This document shows positions 1 to 7,245 of a stretch of DNA of 64,000 nt, piece after piece. The first letter of the stretch is position 1; every line of letters begins with the position of its first letter. This stretch comes from Roseateles_B flavus (GTDB lineage: Bacteria > Pseudomonadota > Gammaproteobacteria > Burkholderiales > Burkholderiaceae_C). The position numbers were made by a program, and so were the translations under genes. The stretch covers positions 1 through 64,000 of the forward strand of contig NZ_JBDPZC010000014.1 of assembly GCF_039872765.1 (NCBI RefSeq), written 5' to 3'. Under the pieces are notes generated by a model. It did no database searches. It was given only the letters and a program-made list of their open reading frames with translations, and was not told where the DNA came from.

Positions 1-161
1 ATGGGCCTATGGCTGGACGTATCAGAACTCGGCCCAGCGCACTGAGGCCTTGGCCCAGTGGCAGCATCACTACAACTGCCATCGTCCGCATAGCGGCATC
101 GGCGGTCTGCCGCCCATCTCCAGACTCAGTTCGTCAGGAAACAACCTCTTGACGATTCACA
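1..161 (+). mobile_element. IS481-family insertion sequence, right end (truncated by window edge)
   Basis: The element ends in ...TTCACA at 161. Its last ~35 bases read, as the complement, TGTGAATCGTCAAGAGG..., which fits the TGTGAA-type terminal inverted repeat known for IS481 elements. Immediately outside lies CCTAGG (162-167). IS481 is known to insert at NCTAGN and duplicate it, so this is the expected target site. The left end is outside the window, so the second copy of the target cannot be checked. Confidence 0.8.
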
Positions 162-166
162 CCTAG
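2..166 (+). CDS. IS481-family transposase, C-terminal end (partial)
   Basis: The frame opens at the window edge and encodes 54 residues before TAG at 164-166. It contains the block WQHHYNCHRPHSGIGGLPPI followed by a terminal NNLLTIHT, the hallmark end of IS481/IS3-like DDE transposases (the HHYN..RPH..LG..PP block after the catalytic Glu). The element itself ends at 161, so the last codon and the stop (ACC TAG) are completed by the host CCTAGG target: the element borrows its stop codon from the site it inserted into. The catalytic DDE residues lie outside the window. Confidence 0.85.
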   Translation, partial: WAYGWTYQNSAQRTEALAQWQHHYNCHRPHSGIGGLPPISRLSSSGNNLLTIHT

Positions 167-279
167 GCTGGTCGGAGCGGCACAGCGGCGGGTGGTCCAC
201 CCTGCTGACCCTGCAGATCCCGGTGGGCCTGCTGAGCCTGGCCCTGTGCCTCTACTTCCTGCTGCGCGGCAGACGCTGA
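162..279 (+). pseudogene. 3' remnant of an IS-interrupted membrane-protein gene
   Basis: Read in the frame that includes CTA GGC TGG from the IS target site, this stretch encodes LGWSERHSGGWSTLLTLQIP followed by a ~20-residue hydrophobic helix and a basic RGRR end, stopping with TGA at 277-279. It looks like the last transmembrane segment of an inner-membrane protein whose 5' part was cut off by the IS insertion. The family cannot be named from 38 residues. It overlaps the convergent WYL gene end by 28 bases, as intact convergent genes often do. Confidence 0.55.
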
Positions 280-1247
280 AGCGCCTGTCGCAGGCGTTCC
301 TCGTAGGCCTCGGCCAGGGCCGCGGGGGCCACCACCTCCACCTCGCCGGCATGGCGCAGCAGGTCCATCAGCAGCTCCGTGGCGTCCACATAGGGCACAT
401 CCAGCTCCCAGCGGCCGTCCGCCAGCCAACGGCTCCGCTGAGCAGGGTGCCATTCCTCGCGGGAGACCCACTGCGCCGCTTCGGCACTGAAGACCAGGCA
501 CGCCCGCTGCGGCCGCCCGCCCGCGAAGATGCCATAGCCCTGGTCCAGCTCAGACTCCAGCTGCTTCACCGCGACCGGGCGCGCCTTGTCCGGCGTGGCC
601 TCGGCCGCCTCCACCGCATCCAGTGCAAAGCGCCGCAGGCCCTCGCTCTGGTGGCACCAGGCGTCCAGGTACCAGGTGTTGCGGTAGTGGACCAGGCGCT
701 GCGGTGACACCACCCGCTCGCCCAGCGACCCCGCCTGCCCACCGCGCCCCCTCTTGCGATAGGACAGGCGCAGGCGCTGGCGCTTCACCAGGGCGCTGCC
801 GACGGTCTCGAAATGCTCGGAGGGCACCCGACGCCGGGCGGTGGAGATGAGCTTGACCCGCCGCGTCAGCTCGCGGGACTCGGCCTCGTCGCTGCCCAGC
901 ATGCCGCTGAGCTTGTCCAGCATGGGCTGCAGGTGGCGGGTCAGCAGGCCGTTCTCGTCCAGGCTGGACAGCAGCTGGTTCATGGTCAGCAGGGCATGCA
1001 GCTCCTTCTCGCTGAACCACACGCCCGGCAGCTCGTGCTTCTGGCCGCGCCAGTCCTGGCTGAAGCGGTAGCCGTTGTCCAGGGCGTCGTACTCGATGGG
1101 AGCGTCCATGCGCTCGCGCAGGTACTGCAGGTCGCGCTTGAGCGTGGCCGGCGAGACCTCCAGCGCCTCCAGCAGCGTCGCGAAGCTGACGCACTCCTGG
1201 GCGCGGATCAGCATTTCGATCTTGTAGAAGCGCTCGGTTCGATCCAT
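252..1247 (-). CDS. WYL-domain transcriptional regulator with DeoR-type HTH
   Basis: 331 residues. The N-terminal winged HTH (about 4-62) begins MDRTERFYKIEMLI and contains VSFATLLEALEVSPATLKRDLQYL-type helices, typical of YafY/DeoR-like repressors. The WYL domain follows (about 145-225) with the diagnostic TWYLDAW at 191-197; a C-terminal WCX-like extension ends at 331. WYL domains are known ligand- or nucleic-acid-sensing modules, and several regulate DNA-damage or defence genes. The start is the ATG at 1247. It is divergent from the HNH-like gene at 1398 with a 150-bp shared promoter region, so that gene is a possible target (inference). Confidence 0.88.
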   Translation of the reverse strand: MDRTERFYKIEMLIRAQECVSFATLLEALEVSPATLKRDLQYLRERMDAPIEYDALDNGYRFSQDWRGQKHELPGVWFSEKELHALLTMNQLLSSLDENGLLTRHLQPMLDKLSGMLGSDEAESRELTRRVKLISTARRRVPSEHFETVGSALVKRQRLRLSYRKRGRGGQAGSLGERVVSPQRLVHYRNTWYLDAWCHQSEGLRRFALDAVEAAEATPDKARPVAVKQLESELDQGYGIFAGGRPQRACLVFSAEAAQWVSREEWHPAQRSRWLADGRWELDVPYVDATELLMDLLRHAGEVEVVAPAALAEAYEERLRQALQRLPRSRK

Positions 1248-1397
1248 GGCCAGCGGCCCTCCCTGTCGTGGTTTTCCCCTGTTTCCGCTCGAAGCGCAGG
1301 TAGCTCATGCCTTGAGCTACCTGCATCGCACACTGTGCCACAAGGTCGCTGACAGATTTGTGGCGGCCAGCACTCCCAACCTTTGCAGGAGATGACC

Positions 1398-2441
1398 ATG
1401 GCCCAGCTCAGCGCTTCGACCCTTCCCGCCGCCCCGGCCCAGCTTGACCTGGCCATGGACGAGGCGCCCGCCCTGCCCGCCGGCAAGCAGGTCGGCTTCG
1501 AGCTCGGCTGGGACCACGCCCGCCACGGCCTGACGCCGGCGGTGGAACACCTCTTCAGCGCCTCGCCCCTGCGCCAGGGCTGGCAGGCCGGCCACGCCAC
1601 CTTCGGGCGCCGCACGCTGAAGGCCGGCGGCCACACGCAGCGCTGGCTGCAACTGCGCACCCATGCCTGGGCCCGCGGCCGCAGCTTCGAGACCACTCTG
1701 CTCACGCCCAACTACCTGCAGCAGCTGGACACCGGCCATTGCCCCATCAGCCGCCAGCCTCTCAACGACATCCCCGGCGACCCCTGCCAACGCAGCCTGG
1801 ACCGCGTGCGCGACGATGCCGGCTATGCCGCCGGCAACCTGGCCATGATGAGCCGCCAGGCCAATGCCGCCAAGGGTGACCGGGACTTCGCCGCACTGCA
1901 GGCCGCAGCCCGGAGCCTGCAGCAGGGCCCGATCCGCCAGATGGGCGGGCTGGATGCGCAGGCCTGGCAACGCCTGGCCCTGCTGAGCAGCTTCGTGACG
2001 CCCCTGCCGCACGAGCAGGCCGCCGCCCTGCCCCTGCATGTGCTGCCGCCCAACCGACTGCGTCTCTTCAACCCCATCCAGGCCCTGCAGGCCCTGGTGA
2101 CCCGCCAGTTCGCCACGCCCGGCTGGAGCCAGCGCCTCGCGCGCCTGGAGGCCCTGCTGCCGCAGCCGGACCTGCAGGCGGACTTCAACCGCTTCGTGCT
2201 TGCCTTCGTGCCGCGCGTGCTCCAGCAGCAGCAGCTGCAGGCGCCGCAGGACATCCGCCAGGCCCTGGAGGACGCCTGGGGCCACGCGCTGGTGCAGCGC
2301 CGCTGGACCCGCTTCGCGCTGCGCCTCACGGCCGCGCAGGCCGAGCAGCTGGTGCAGCGTGCTGCCGCCAAGCGCCTGTGCCCGGTGTATGTGCAGCAGC
2401 ACGAAGTGCCCGCGGCCACCGAGGGCTGGGGGCTGGCCTGA
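1398..2441 (+). CDS. HNH-like protein of unknown function
   Basis: 347 residues from ATG 1398, chosen because AGGAG (1387-1391) sits six bases upstream; an in-frame TTG at 1383 and ATG at 1392 fit worse. Around residues 115-165 it reads HCPISRQPL ... SLDRVRDDAGYAAGNLAMMS followed by RQANAAKG. That resembles HNH/endonuclease-VII-like folds, where a CxxC-type zinc knuckle is followed by S-D-R-x-x-x-D-x-G-Y-x-x-x-N-x-x. Only one zinc-ligand Cys is visible and the first catalytic His is not obvious, so nuclease activity is doubtful. The rest is helical, Ala/Leu/Gln-rich, with no recognised domain. It lies upstream of phbB but is separated from it by a terminator. Confidence 0.72.
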   Translation: MAQLSASTLPAAPAQLDLAMDEAPALPAGKQVGFELGWDHARHGLTPAVEHLFSASPLRQGWQAGHATFGRRTLKAGGHTQRWLQLRTHAWARGRSFETTLLTPNYLQQLDTGHCPISRQPLNDIPGDPCQRSLDRVRDDAGYAAGNLAMMSRQANAAKGDRDFAALQAAARSLQQGPIRQMGGLDAQAWQRLALLSSFVTPLPHEQAAALPLHVLPPNRLRLFNPIQALQALVTRQFATPGWSQRLARLEALLPQPDLQADFNRFVLAFVPRVLQQQQLQAPQDIRQALEDAWGHALVQRRWTRFALRLTAAQAEQLVQRAAAKRLCPVYVQQHEVPAATEGWGLA

Positions 2442-2591
2442 GTCCAGAGAGCGTCCGCAGGAACGTCCTCCCCTCGCCGCTTCTTGCGCGGCGTCATTCC
2501 CATGTCATGCGAAGCTGGCAAAGTGCCGGCCGTCGACTCACCGGCTCCGTGCCAGTGCCAGACGGAGCAATACTCTCGCTCTTGCCTTCTC

Positions 2592-2628
2592 AGCCTCGCC
2601 CGGCGCATGCCCGGCGGGGCTGTTTTTT
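2592..2628 (+). terminator. Rho-independent terminator
   Basis: A GC-rich hairpin, AGCCTCGCCCGGC / GCCCGGCGGGGCT with a short GCAT-containing loop and one internal mismatch plus a wobble, is followed directly by GTTTTTT. It lies 150 bases after the HNH-like gene and would separate that gene from phbB. Confidence 0.75.
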
Positions 2629-2676
2629 ATGCGCCGCCATCGCCCCTTCTGCCCTCATGCCGGGGGGCCGCAGCGG

Positions 2677-2705
2677 TTGACGCCCGAGGCCGTCCCGCGA
2701 ATGAT
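2677..2705 (+). promoter_or_regulatory. Candidate sigma-70 promoter of phbB
   Basis: TTGACG (2677-2682) is separated by 17 bases from AATGAT (2700-2705). The -35 matches consensus at five of six positions and the -10 at four. It lies about 50 bases before the phbB start and just after the terminator. Confidence 0.45.
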
Positions 2706-2755
2706 GCGGCGTTGGCGCGCACGCGCCATTTGCATCACACCAGGAGACATCAGAC

Positions 2756-3481
2756 ATGCAAAGAGTGGCCATCGTGACAGGCGGCACCCGCGGCATCGGC
2801 GCCGCCATCGCCCTGGGCCTGAAGGACCAGGGTTACCGCGTGGCCAGCGTCTATGCAGACAACGAAGCCGCCGCCGAGGCCTTCCATGCGCAGAGCGGCA
2901 TCCCCGTCTTCCGCTGGGATGTCTCCGACTACGAAGCCTGCGAGCGCGGCGTGGCCCAGGTGGAGGCGCAGCTGGGGCCGGTGGACGTGCTGGTCAACAA
3001 CGCCGGCATCACCCGCGACGGCATGCTGCACAAGATGACCCTGGCGCAGTGGCAGGCGGTGATCAACACCAACCTGAACTCGCTCTTCAACATGAGCCGC
3101 CAGGTGATCAACGGCATGCGGGAGCGCAGCTTCGGACGCATCGTCAACATCGCGTCCATCAACGCCCAGAAGGGCCAGCTGGGCCAGACCAACTACTCGG
3201 CCGCCAAGGCCGGCGAAATCGGCTTCAGCAAGGCCCTGGCCCTGGAGAACGCCAGCAAGGGCATCACGGTGAACGTGATCTGCCCCGGCTATATCGCCAC
3301 TGACATGGTCAAGTCCATGAAACCCGAGGTGGTGAGCAGCATGATCCTGCCGCAGATCCCGGTGGGCCGCCTGGGCACGCCGGAGGAGATCGCGCGCTGC
3401 GTGTGCTTCCTGGTGGCCGACGAAGCCAGCTTCATCACCGGCGCGACGCTCAGCGCCAATGGGGGCCAGTACATGGCCTGA
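2756..3481 (+). CDS. phbB: Acetoacetyl-CoA reductase (NADPH), PHB synthesis
   Basis: 241 residues, the usual length for PhaB/PhbB. This short-chain dehydrogenase reduces acetoacetyl-CoA to (R)-3-hydroxybutyryl-CoA, the monomer for polyhydroxybutyrate. Visible are the cofactor motif TGGTRGIG (8-15), NNAG (81-84) followed by the PhaB-typical ITRDGMLHKM, and the Ser134/Tyr147/Lys151 catalytic set in YSAAKAG. The start follows AGGAG in CCAGGAGACATCAGACATG. It is not next to phaC or phaA here, unlike the common phaCAB operon, and has its own apparent promoter. FabG is the alternative, but the TRDGMLHKM stretch favours PhbB. Confidence 0.93.
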   Translation: MQRVAIVTGGTRGIGAAIALGLKDQGYRVASVYADNEAAAEAFHAQSGIPVFRWDVSDYEACERGVAQVEAQLGPVDVLVNNAGITRDGMLHKMTLAQWQAVINTNLNSLFNMSRQVINGMRERSFGRIVNIASINAQKGQLGQTNYSAAKAGEIGFSKALALENASKGITVNVICPGYIATDMVKSMKPEVVSSMILPQIPVGRLGTPEEIARCVCFLVADEASFITGATLSANGGQYMA

Positions 3482-3537
3482 GCGAGCGCCTGGGCGTCGC
3501 GAGGCTGGGGTGGCAATCCTGGCATTCAGCCCGGCAA

Positions 3538-3756
3538 TCAGGCCGGCAATCCCTTGCTGAAGCGCTCCAGCGTGCCGGCAGAGTCCTGCAGGGCCACGTG
3601 ATAGCCCCGCTCCTGGAACCACAGGGCCCAGTTCCGTGCGAGTTGCCGGTCTGGCAGCCAGGGCCCGGTGCGGTCCACATGGACGCGGTTTGCGCGGCGT
3701 TCATAGAACACCACGCGCCACATGCTTCCCGCGGATCCGAAGTTATAGCTGCTCAT
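3538..3756 (-). CDS. Small conserved-looking hypothetical protein
   Basis: 72 residues from ATG 3756; an internal ATG at 3723 (MWRVVFYERRANRVH) is an alternative start with a purine-rich GGGAAGC just before it. The composition is protein-like: aromatic, mixed charge, VDRTGPWLPDRQLARNWALW then FQERGYHVALQ, suggesting a compact alpha/beta fold with a strand-turn-helix. No membrane segment or signal. It is convergent with phbB and codirectional with the PIN-like gene upstream. Function unknown. Confidence 0.55.
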   Translation of the reverse strand: MSSYNFGSAGSMWRVVFYERRANRVHVDRTGPWLPDRQLARNWALWFQERGYHVALQDSAGTLERFSKGLPA

Positions 3757-3800
3757 AAGCGGGCGTGAATCTATCAGATCGCCCCGGCCCGCACCGGCGC

Positions 3801-4319
3801 TCAGGTTCTCGATTCGTCAACCCATTCACGCAGGGTGCGTACACGCAGGCCCGGGTAGCGTGCGGCCTGCCGCGCAACATGGTTGCGCAGGGCCACCGAC
3901 TCGCTCAGCAGCAGGCCGGCACCCGCCTCCAGGGCCAGACTCAGGGCCAGCAGCGGCCCCTGTGGCAGGCGGGCGGCGGCGCGCCCTTGCAGGGGCTTGC
4001 AGACCTGTGCATAGGGCAGCACATCGGCCAGCAACTCCTGTTGCTGCGCGGGCTTGAGCTTGAGCACCGGTGCGGCCAGGCTCAGCATCAGCAGCCGGGC
4101 CGTTTCCGCGCACACCAGCAGGGGCAGGCGCCCGTCCTGCCAGGCCTGGCGCAGCAGCGTGCCCTCGGCATCGTTGTGGAGCAGGACCTGCAGCAGCAGG
4201 GCGGTGTCCAGCACGACGCCTGAGGGTCGGGTCTTGCGTGACCGTGCCGCCGTGCGGCCCTTGCCTGCCGGCTCCTTGCCTGCTTTCGCCTGCACAGCCT
4301 TTGCGGTGCCCGCCTTCAT
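3801..4319 (-). CDS. PIN-like domain protein (degenerate toxin-like)
   Basis: 172 residues. A basic Lys/Ala-rich N-terminus (1-34) is followed by a PIN-like fold: VVLDTALLLQVLLH (first acid Asp38, with the usual LDTN changed to LDTA), CAETARLL (Glu72), and PLLALSLALEAGAGLLLSES near 122-141, where PIN nucleases normally keep one or two Asp residues. Here the third acid appears lost and the fourth is Glu140 or absent. Its ATG overlaps the stop of the upstream AbrB-like gene by four bases (ATGA), the coupling typical of antitoxin-toxin pairs. An inactivated or repurposed VapC-like protein is the best guess; activity cannot be judged from sequence. Confidence 0.65.
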   Translation of the reverse strand: MKAGTAKAVQAKAGKEPAGKGRTAARSRKTRPSGVVLDTALLLQVLLHNDAEGTLLRQAWQDGRLPLLVCAETARLLMLSLAAPVLKLKPAQQQELLADVLPYAQVCKPLQGRAAARLPQGPLLALSLALEAGAGLLLSESVALRNHVARQAARYPGLRVRTLREWVDESRT

Positions 4320-4933
4320 GCGACGCGCCGTGCGCCTGCCGTGACACGCTGGCTCCGGCTGCGCGCACTGGCGGCCGCTGCGGGCTTGGCGGTCTTGCTC
4401 GATGGTTTTGCAGCCGTCTTGCGGACGGGCTTGGCCACCGCCGCAGCCGCCGGACGGGCACTCGATGGTTTTGCACGCAGGCCCGCGCCCGGCTTCTTGC
4501 GGGTCTCGATGATTTTGGCGCCGGCCTCAGTGGCAACTTTGGTGGCAACTTTGGCGCCGGCCTTTTTGGCGGCTCTGGCGGCCGTGGTGGCCTGCGTTTT
4601 CCTGACCCCTGGCTTCTTGGCCACCGCTTTTTTCGGGGCGGGGGTACTCAATGGTTTTGCCGCCTTGGCGCCGGCTGCCTTTTTGGGGGTCTCAATGGTT
4701 TTGACAGCCCCCATCTGCGTTTCAGCCCAGCTCAGGGCGGCCTCCAGCGTTTTTGGCGAGAGGGCCAGTTCGGCCAGCTTGGCCCTCAGGGCATCACCTC
4801 GCTGGATTCGCACGGGGGTCAGCACGATCTGGCCGCCCCGGGTCTGCACGTCGAAGTACTGCACCGGCCCCAGGGGCTCGGTCACGCTCTTGGGCAAGGT
4901 CAGTTGATTCTTGGCGGTAATCTTCGCGAGCAC
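4316..4933 (-). CDS. AbrB/SpoVT-type DNA-binding protein with histone-H1-like tail
   Basis: 205 residues if started at GTG 4933. Residues 1-42 form a swapped-hairpin AbrB/MazE domain: AKITAKNQLTLPKSV ... GGQIVLTPV. A short helical section follows, then from about 75 to the end a Lys/Ala/Pro-rich basic tail like histone H1. I chose GTG 4933 because the domain begins there and a perfect palindrome (4949-4969) lies just upstream. The frame stays open to 5266, with ATG 5068 as another option; neither start has a clear ribosome site. The gene overlaps the PIN-like gene by four bases, so it is probably its antitoxin or regulator. Five 13-bp DNA repeats lie within the tail-coding part. Confidence 0.68.
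   Translation of the reverse strand: MLAKITAKNQLTLPKSVTEPLGPVQYFDVQTRGGQIVLTPVRIQRGDALRAKLAELALSPKTLEAALSWAETQMGAVKTIETPKKAAGAKAAKPLSTPAPKKAVAKKPGVRKTQATTAARAAKKAGAKVATKVATEAGAKIIETRKKPGAGLRAKPSSARPAAAAVAKPVRKTAAKPSSKTAKPAAAASARSRSQRVTAGARRVA
4398..4703. repeat. Five dispersed CTC[AG]ATG[GA]TTTTG repeats inside the H1-tail gene
   Basis: Copies at 4398-4410, 4461-4473, 4505-4517, 4647-4659 and 4691-4703, differing at no more than two positions. On the coding strand they are read in two frames: as K-T-I-E or K-I-I-E (copies at 4691 and 4505) and as K-P-L-S or K-P-S-S (the other three). The conservation is therefore in the DNA, not only in the protein. Confidence 0.8.
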
Positions 4934-5537
4934 TTTTTGGAAATTCTGAAAGTAAGGAACCCTTACTTTACCCTGGATCACGCACTGATCCTGCGAGGAA
5001 CTCGTTCGACCCACCAAGCCGACAGGGCCGATGAACACGGGGATCTCTCGAATCCGGATGATTGCCATGCTGCAGCTGAACGGGCGCGCGAAGGCAGGCG
5101 TTGCCGCCACGGCGGACCATCGATGCGAGGAAGCAGCGCGCGAGGTGAAGCCGCGCAAGAGGAAGGATGGCCGTCGACGATGGCCCAAGCCAGCGCCCTG
5201 AAGGCACGCGGATGCGGGGACGGCCTGCGGATGCGGAAGGCGGCGACCGAAGGCCTGGGCCCACAAGCCGTCAAGCCATCAAGCCATCGTGACGACGGCA
5301 TCACACCCTGCCGCGAGGCAGGGCTCAGTCGAGGGACGAGGGCAAGAAGAGGGGGCGCCAGCGCAGCATGCTGGCTTCAGGCTAGGTGGCACGGAGGCTC
5401 ACGGCGATCCGGCCGTGCAGGCGGCCTGGCAGAGGATCCATGCACAGGGGCCGCAGCGCTTGATGCGCATGTCATCGCCACGAGGGGCGATCCATTGCAA
5501 CACCGGCTCTCACGAGCAGGCGCTGCAGAACAGTGTC
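4934..5537. other. Intergenic region without a recognised gene
   Basis: About 600 bases between the AbrB-like gene and the GNAT gene. The only clear element is the palindrome at 4949-4969. If the AbrB-like gene starts at 5068 or 5266 instead of 4933, part of this stretch is coding. A short direct repeat, GTCAAGCCATCAAGCCATC, lies near 5269. The remaining open frames have no protein-like features. Confidence 0.5.
4949..4969. promoter_or_regulatory. Perfect palindrome, candidate autoregulatory operator
   Basis: AAAGTAAGG, spacer AAC, CCTTACTTT: nine perfectly paired bases each side in an otherwise GC-rich region, ending 16 bases upstream of the GTG proposed as the AbrB-like start. AbrB-fold antitoxins are known to repress their own operons through such sites. 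Confidence 0.55.
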
Positions 5538-6056
5538 TCAGACCAGGGAGCGATGCAGGCGCAGCTCTTCCAGGCGCACCGAGCCCACTTCGGTGGTCTT
5601 GGTGGTGTTGAGCTCGCGCTTGAAGCCGGCCAGTTCGAAGAAGCGCAGGGCGCGTTCATTGCGCAGATAGGTCCACAGCGTGACCTTGGTGCAGCCTTCT
5701 TCCTGCAGACCGTCGCGGGCCGCGTCCCACAGGGCCAGGCCCACGCCCTTCTCCCAGTGCTTGGGCGCCACATAGAGGGCCCAGATCTCGCCGGTGCTGG
5801 AGGGCGTGCCCTTGTCACGCGAGCGGTCGAAGCCGACAAAGCCCATCATCTCGTTGTCGATGTGCGCGACCATCACCTGGGGCTCGCACAGGTCGATGGC
5901 TTCGCGCCAGAAGGCCTGGCGCTTCTGCACGGACCAGCTGTCCAGCACGGACACCGGCAGCAAATCCTTGTAGGCGTCCTGCGCAGCGGCGACGTGGATC
6001 TCAGCAATGGCCTTGGCGTCACGCAGCGTGGCCGGACGGACCTGAATACTCGACAT
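5538..6056 (-). CDS. GNAT-family N-acetyltransferase
   Basis: 172 residues. It begins MSSIQVRPATLRDAKAIAEIHVAA, the usual GNAT opening beta strand and helix. The acetyl-CoA part reads GEIWALYVAPKHWEKGVGLALW, with the pyrophosphate-loop glycines somewhat diverged (W-E-K-G-V-G). A late NERALRFFELAGFKRE supplies the conserved final helix and strand. The acceptor cannot be predicted: family members acetylate antibiotics, amines or protein N-termini. It stands alone, with long gaps on the 3' side and 150 bases to the exonuclease gene. Confidence 0.85.
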   Translation of the reverse strand: MSSIQVRPATLRDAKAIAEIHVAAAQDAYKDLLPVSVLDSWSVQKRQAFWREAIDLCEPQVMVAHIDNEMMGFVGFDRSRDKGTPSSTGEIWALYVAPKHWEKGVGLALWDAARDGLQEEGCTKVTLWTYLRNERALRFFELAGFKRELNTTKTTEVGSVRLEELRLHRSLV

Positions 6057-6211
6057 ACAAAGAAACCAGCGGCAAATGAAAGACGAAGGGCGGGATTGTG
6101 GCGGGCAAAACTCAAAATAGAGCCGCTTGACAAGGCGATATTTTCAGGCGCGTTTTGGCGCAAAGGCCGCAGCCATGGGGCTTCGCAGCGAGGCCGAGGT
6201 CCTGGAGCCTG

Positions 6212-6883
6212 TCAAGCCTGCAGCGGCAGCACCTGCTGGGCACGCTTGCGCCAGACGTTGGCGTAGTCGCTCACGCAACGCTTCAGGGCCGTCTTGTTGG
6301 CCTTCTGCAGCCGCGCCAGCAGCTCGTGGCGTACAGGGGCCAGCCCCAGTTCCAGCTCGAACTGCCGCTCGATGTCGCGCTCCATGCGGATCAGCAGATG
6401 GGCGGTGGTCTTGGCATCGGCCAGGGCCCGGTGGGCGCGACCCATGTCCGGCAGCTCGTGCCAGCGAGCGAGCTGGCCCAGCTTGCAGGACGGCGCCTCC
6501 GGGTACAGACGGCGGGCCAGCAGCACGGTGCAGGCAAACTCGTGGGCCGGATCCGGATCGACCTCGGCCTTGCGCATCTCGAATTGCCAGAAGCCGCGGT
6601 CAAAGCCGGCGTTGTGCGCCACCATGGGGCAGCCGCGGGTGAACTCGGCCACCTCGCGCATCACCTGGTCGGCCGGCGGCGCGCCTTCCAGCATCTCGTT
6701 GCTGATGCCAGTCAGCTGCTCGATGAAGGGCGGCACGTGCACACCGGTGTGCATGAGGCTCTGGTACTCGCCGACGATGCAGCCACCCCGCACCAGCACG
6801 GCGGCGATCTCGGTGGCGCGACCGCCGTTGGCCGGGCCCAGGCCCGAAGTCTCGAAGTCAATGACGGCGACGGTCTCGCTCAC
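6212..6883 (-). CDS. 3'-5' exonuclease, DEDDh family (DnaQ/epsilon-like)
   Basis: 223 residues from GTG 6883. GTG 6901 is an alternative start six codons earlier; the shorter start leaves the normal distance to the first motif. Catalytic residues of the DEDDh fold are visible: Asp9/Glu11 in VIDFETSG, VAHNAGFDRGF with the second Asp, and HRALADAKTT with His and the last Asp. It hydrolyses DNA or RNA 3' ends in a two-metal reaction. Compared with replicative DnaQ it lacks the long C-terminal polymerase-binding tail, and ends with a basic helical stretch, so it is a stand-alone repair or processing nuclease. It directly follows the MazG-like gene. Confidence 0.86.
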   Translation of the reverse strand: MSETVAVIDFETSGLGPANGGRATEIAAVLVRGGCIVGEYQSLMHTGVHVPPFIEQLTGISNEMLEGAPPADQVMREVAEFTRGCPMVAHNAGFDRGFWQFEMRKAEVDPDPAHEFACTVLLARRLYPEAPSCKLGQLARWHELPDMGRAHRALADAKTTAHLLIRMERDIERQFELELGLAPVRHELLARLQKANKTALKRCVSDYANVWRKRAQQVLPLQA

Positions 6884-6915
6884 GCCCAGGATTCCATTCA
6901 CAAACAACGCTGCCT

Positions 6916-7242
6916 TCAATCGCCTGAGCCGGATGCCAGGGGCGGGTACTTCTTCGCATTGAGGGCCAGCTTGCGTTCCACCGCCGCAGCCATGTCGACC
7001 TGGCAATGGTCGGCGATCTGCAGCAGGTAGAGCATCACGTCGGCAATCTCCTCGCCCAGATGCACCCGCGTGGCTTCGTCCAGGGCCAGGGACTCCTCGG
7101 CCGTCTTCCACTGGAAGATCTCCACCAGCTCGGCGGCCTCCACCACCATGGCCATGGCCAGGTTCTTGGGCGTCTGGTAGGGCTCCCAGCGGCGCTCGGC
7201 GGCAAAGGCGCGCAGGCGGGCCTGGAGGTCGGCAATGTTCAT
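6916..7242 (-). CDS. MazG-like nucleotide pyrophosphohydrolase
   Basis: 108 residues from the second of two adjacent ATGs. The all-alpha NTP-PPase motif is intact: E35-x2-E38 in VVEAAELVE and EE-x2-D (64-68) in GEEIADVMLYLL, which bind Mg2+ and the nucleotide phosphates. Single-domain proteins of this size (RS21-C6/dCTPase-like) remove non-canonical or excess dNTPs. It lies 33 bases upstream of the DEDDh exonuclease on the same strand, suggesting a joint housecleaning operon. Its promoter would lie in the origin-like region to the right. Confidence 0.87.
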   Translation of the reverse strand: MNIADLQARLRAFAAERRWEPYQTPKNLAMAMVVEAAELVEIFQWKTAEESLALDEATRVHLGEEIADVMLYLLQIADHCQVDMAAAVERKLALNAKKYPPLASGSGD

Positions 7243-7245
7243 CAT

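Larger units (their letters stand above)
2442..2755. other. Intergenic region upstream of phbB
   Basis: 314 bases with no gene. It holds a factor-independent terminator (2592-2628) and a candidate sigma-70 promoter (2677-2705), each listed separately. Nothing else was recognised. Confidence 0.6.

Noticed and set aside
2756..3481. FabG instead of PhbB
   Set aside because: The TRDGMLHKM block and overall length fit acetoacetyl-CoA reductases better; no fatty-acid-synthesis genes are adjacent.
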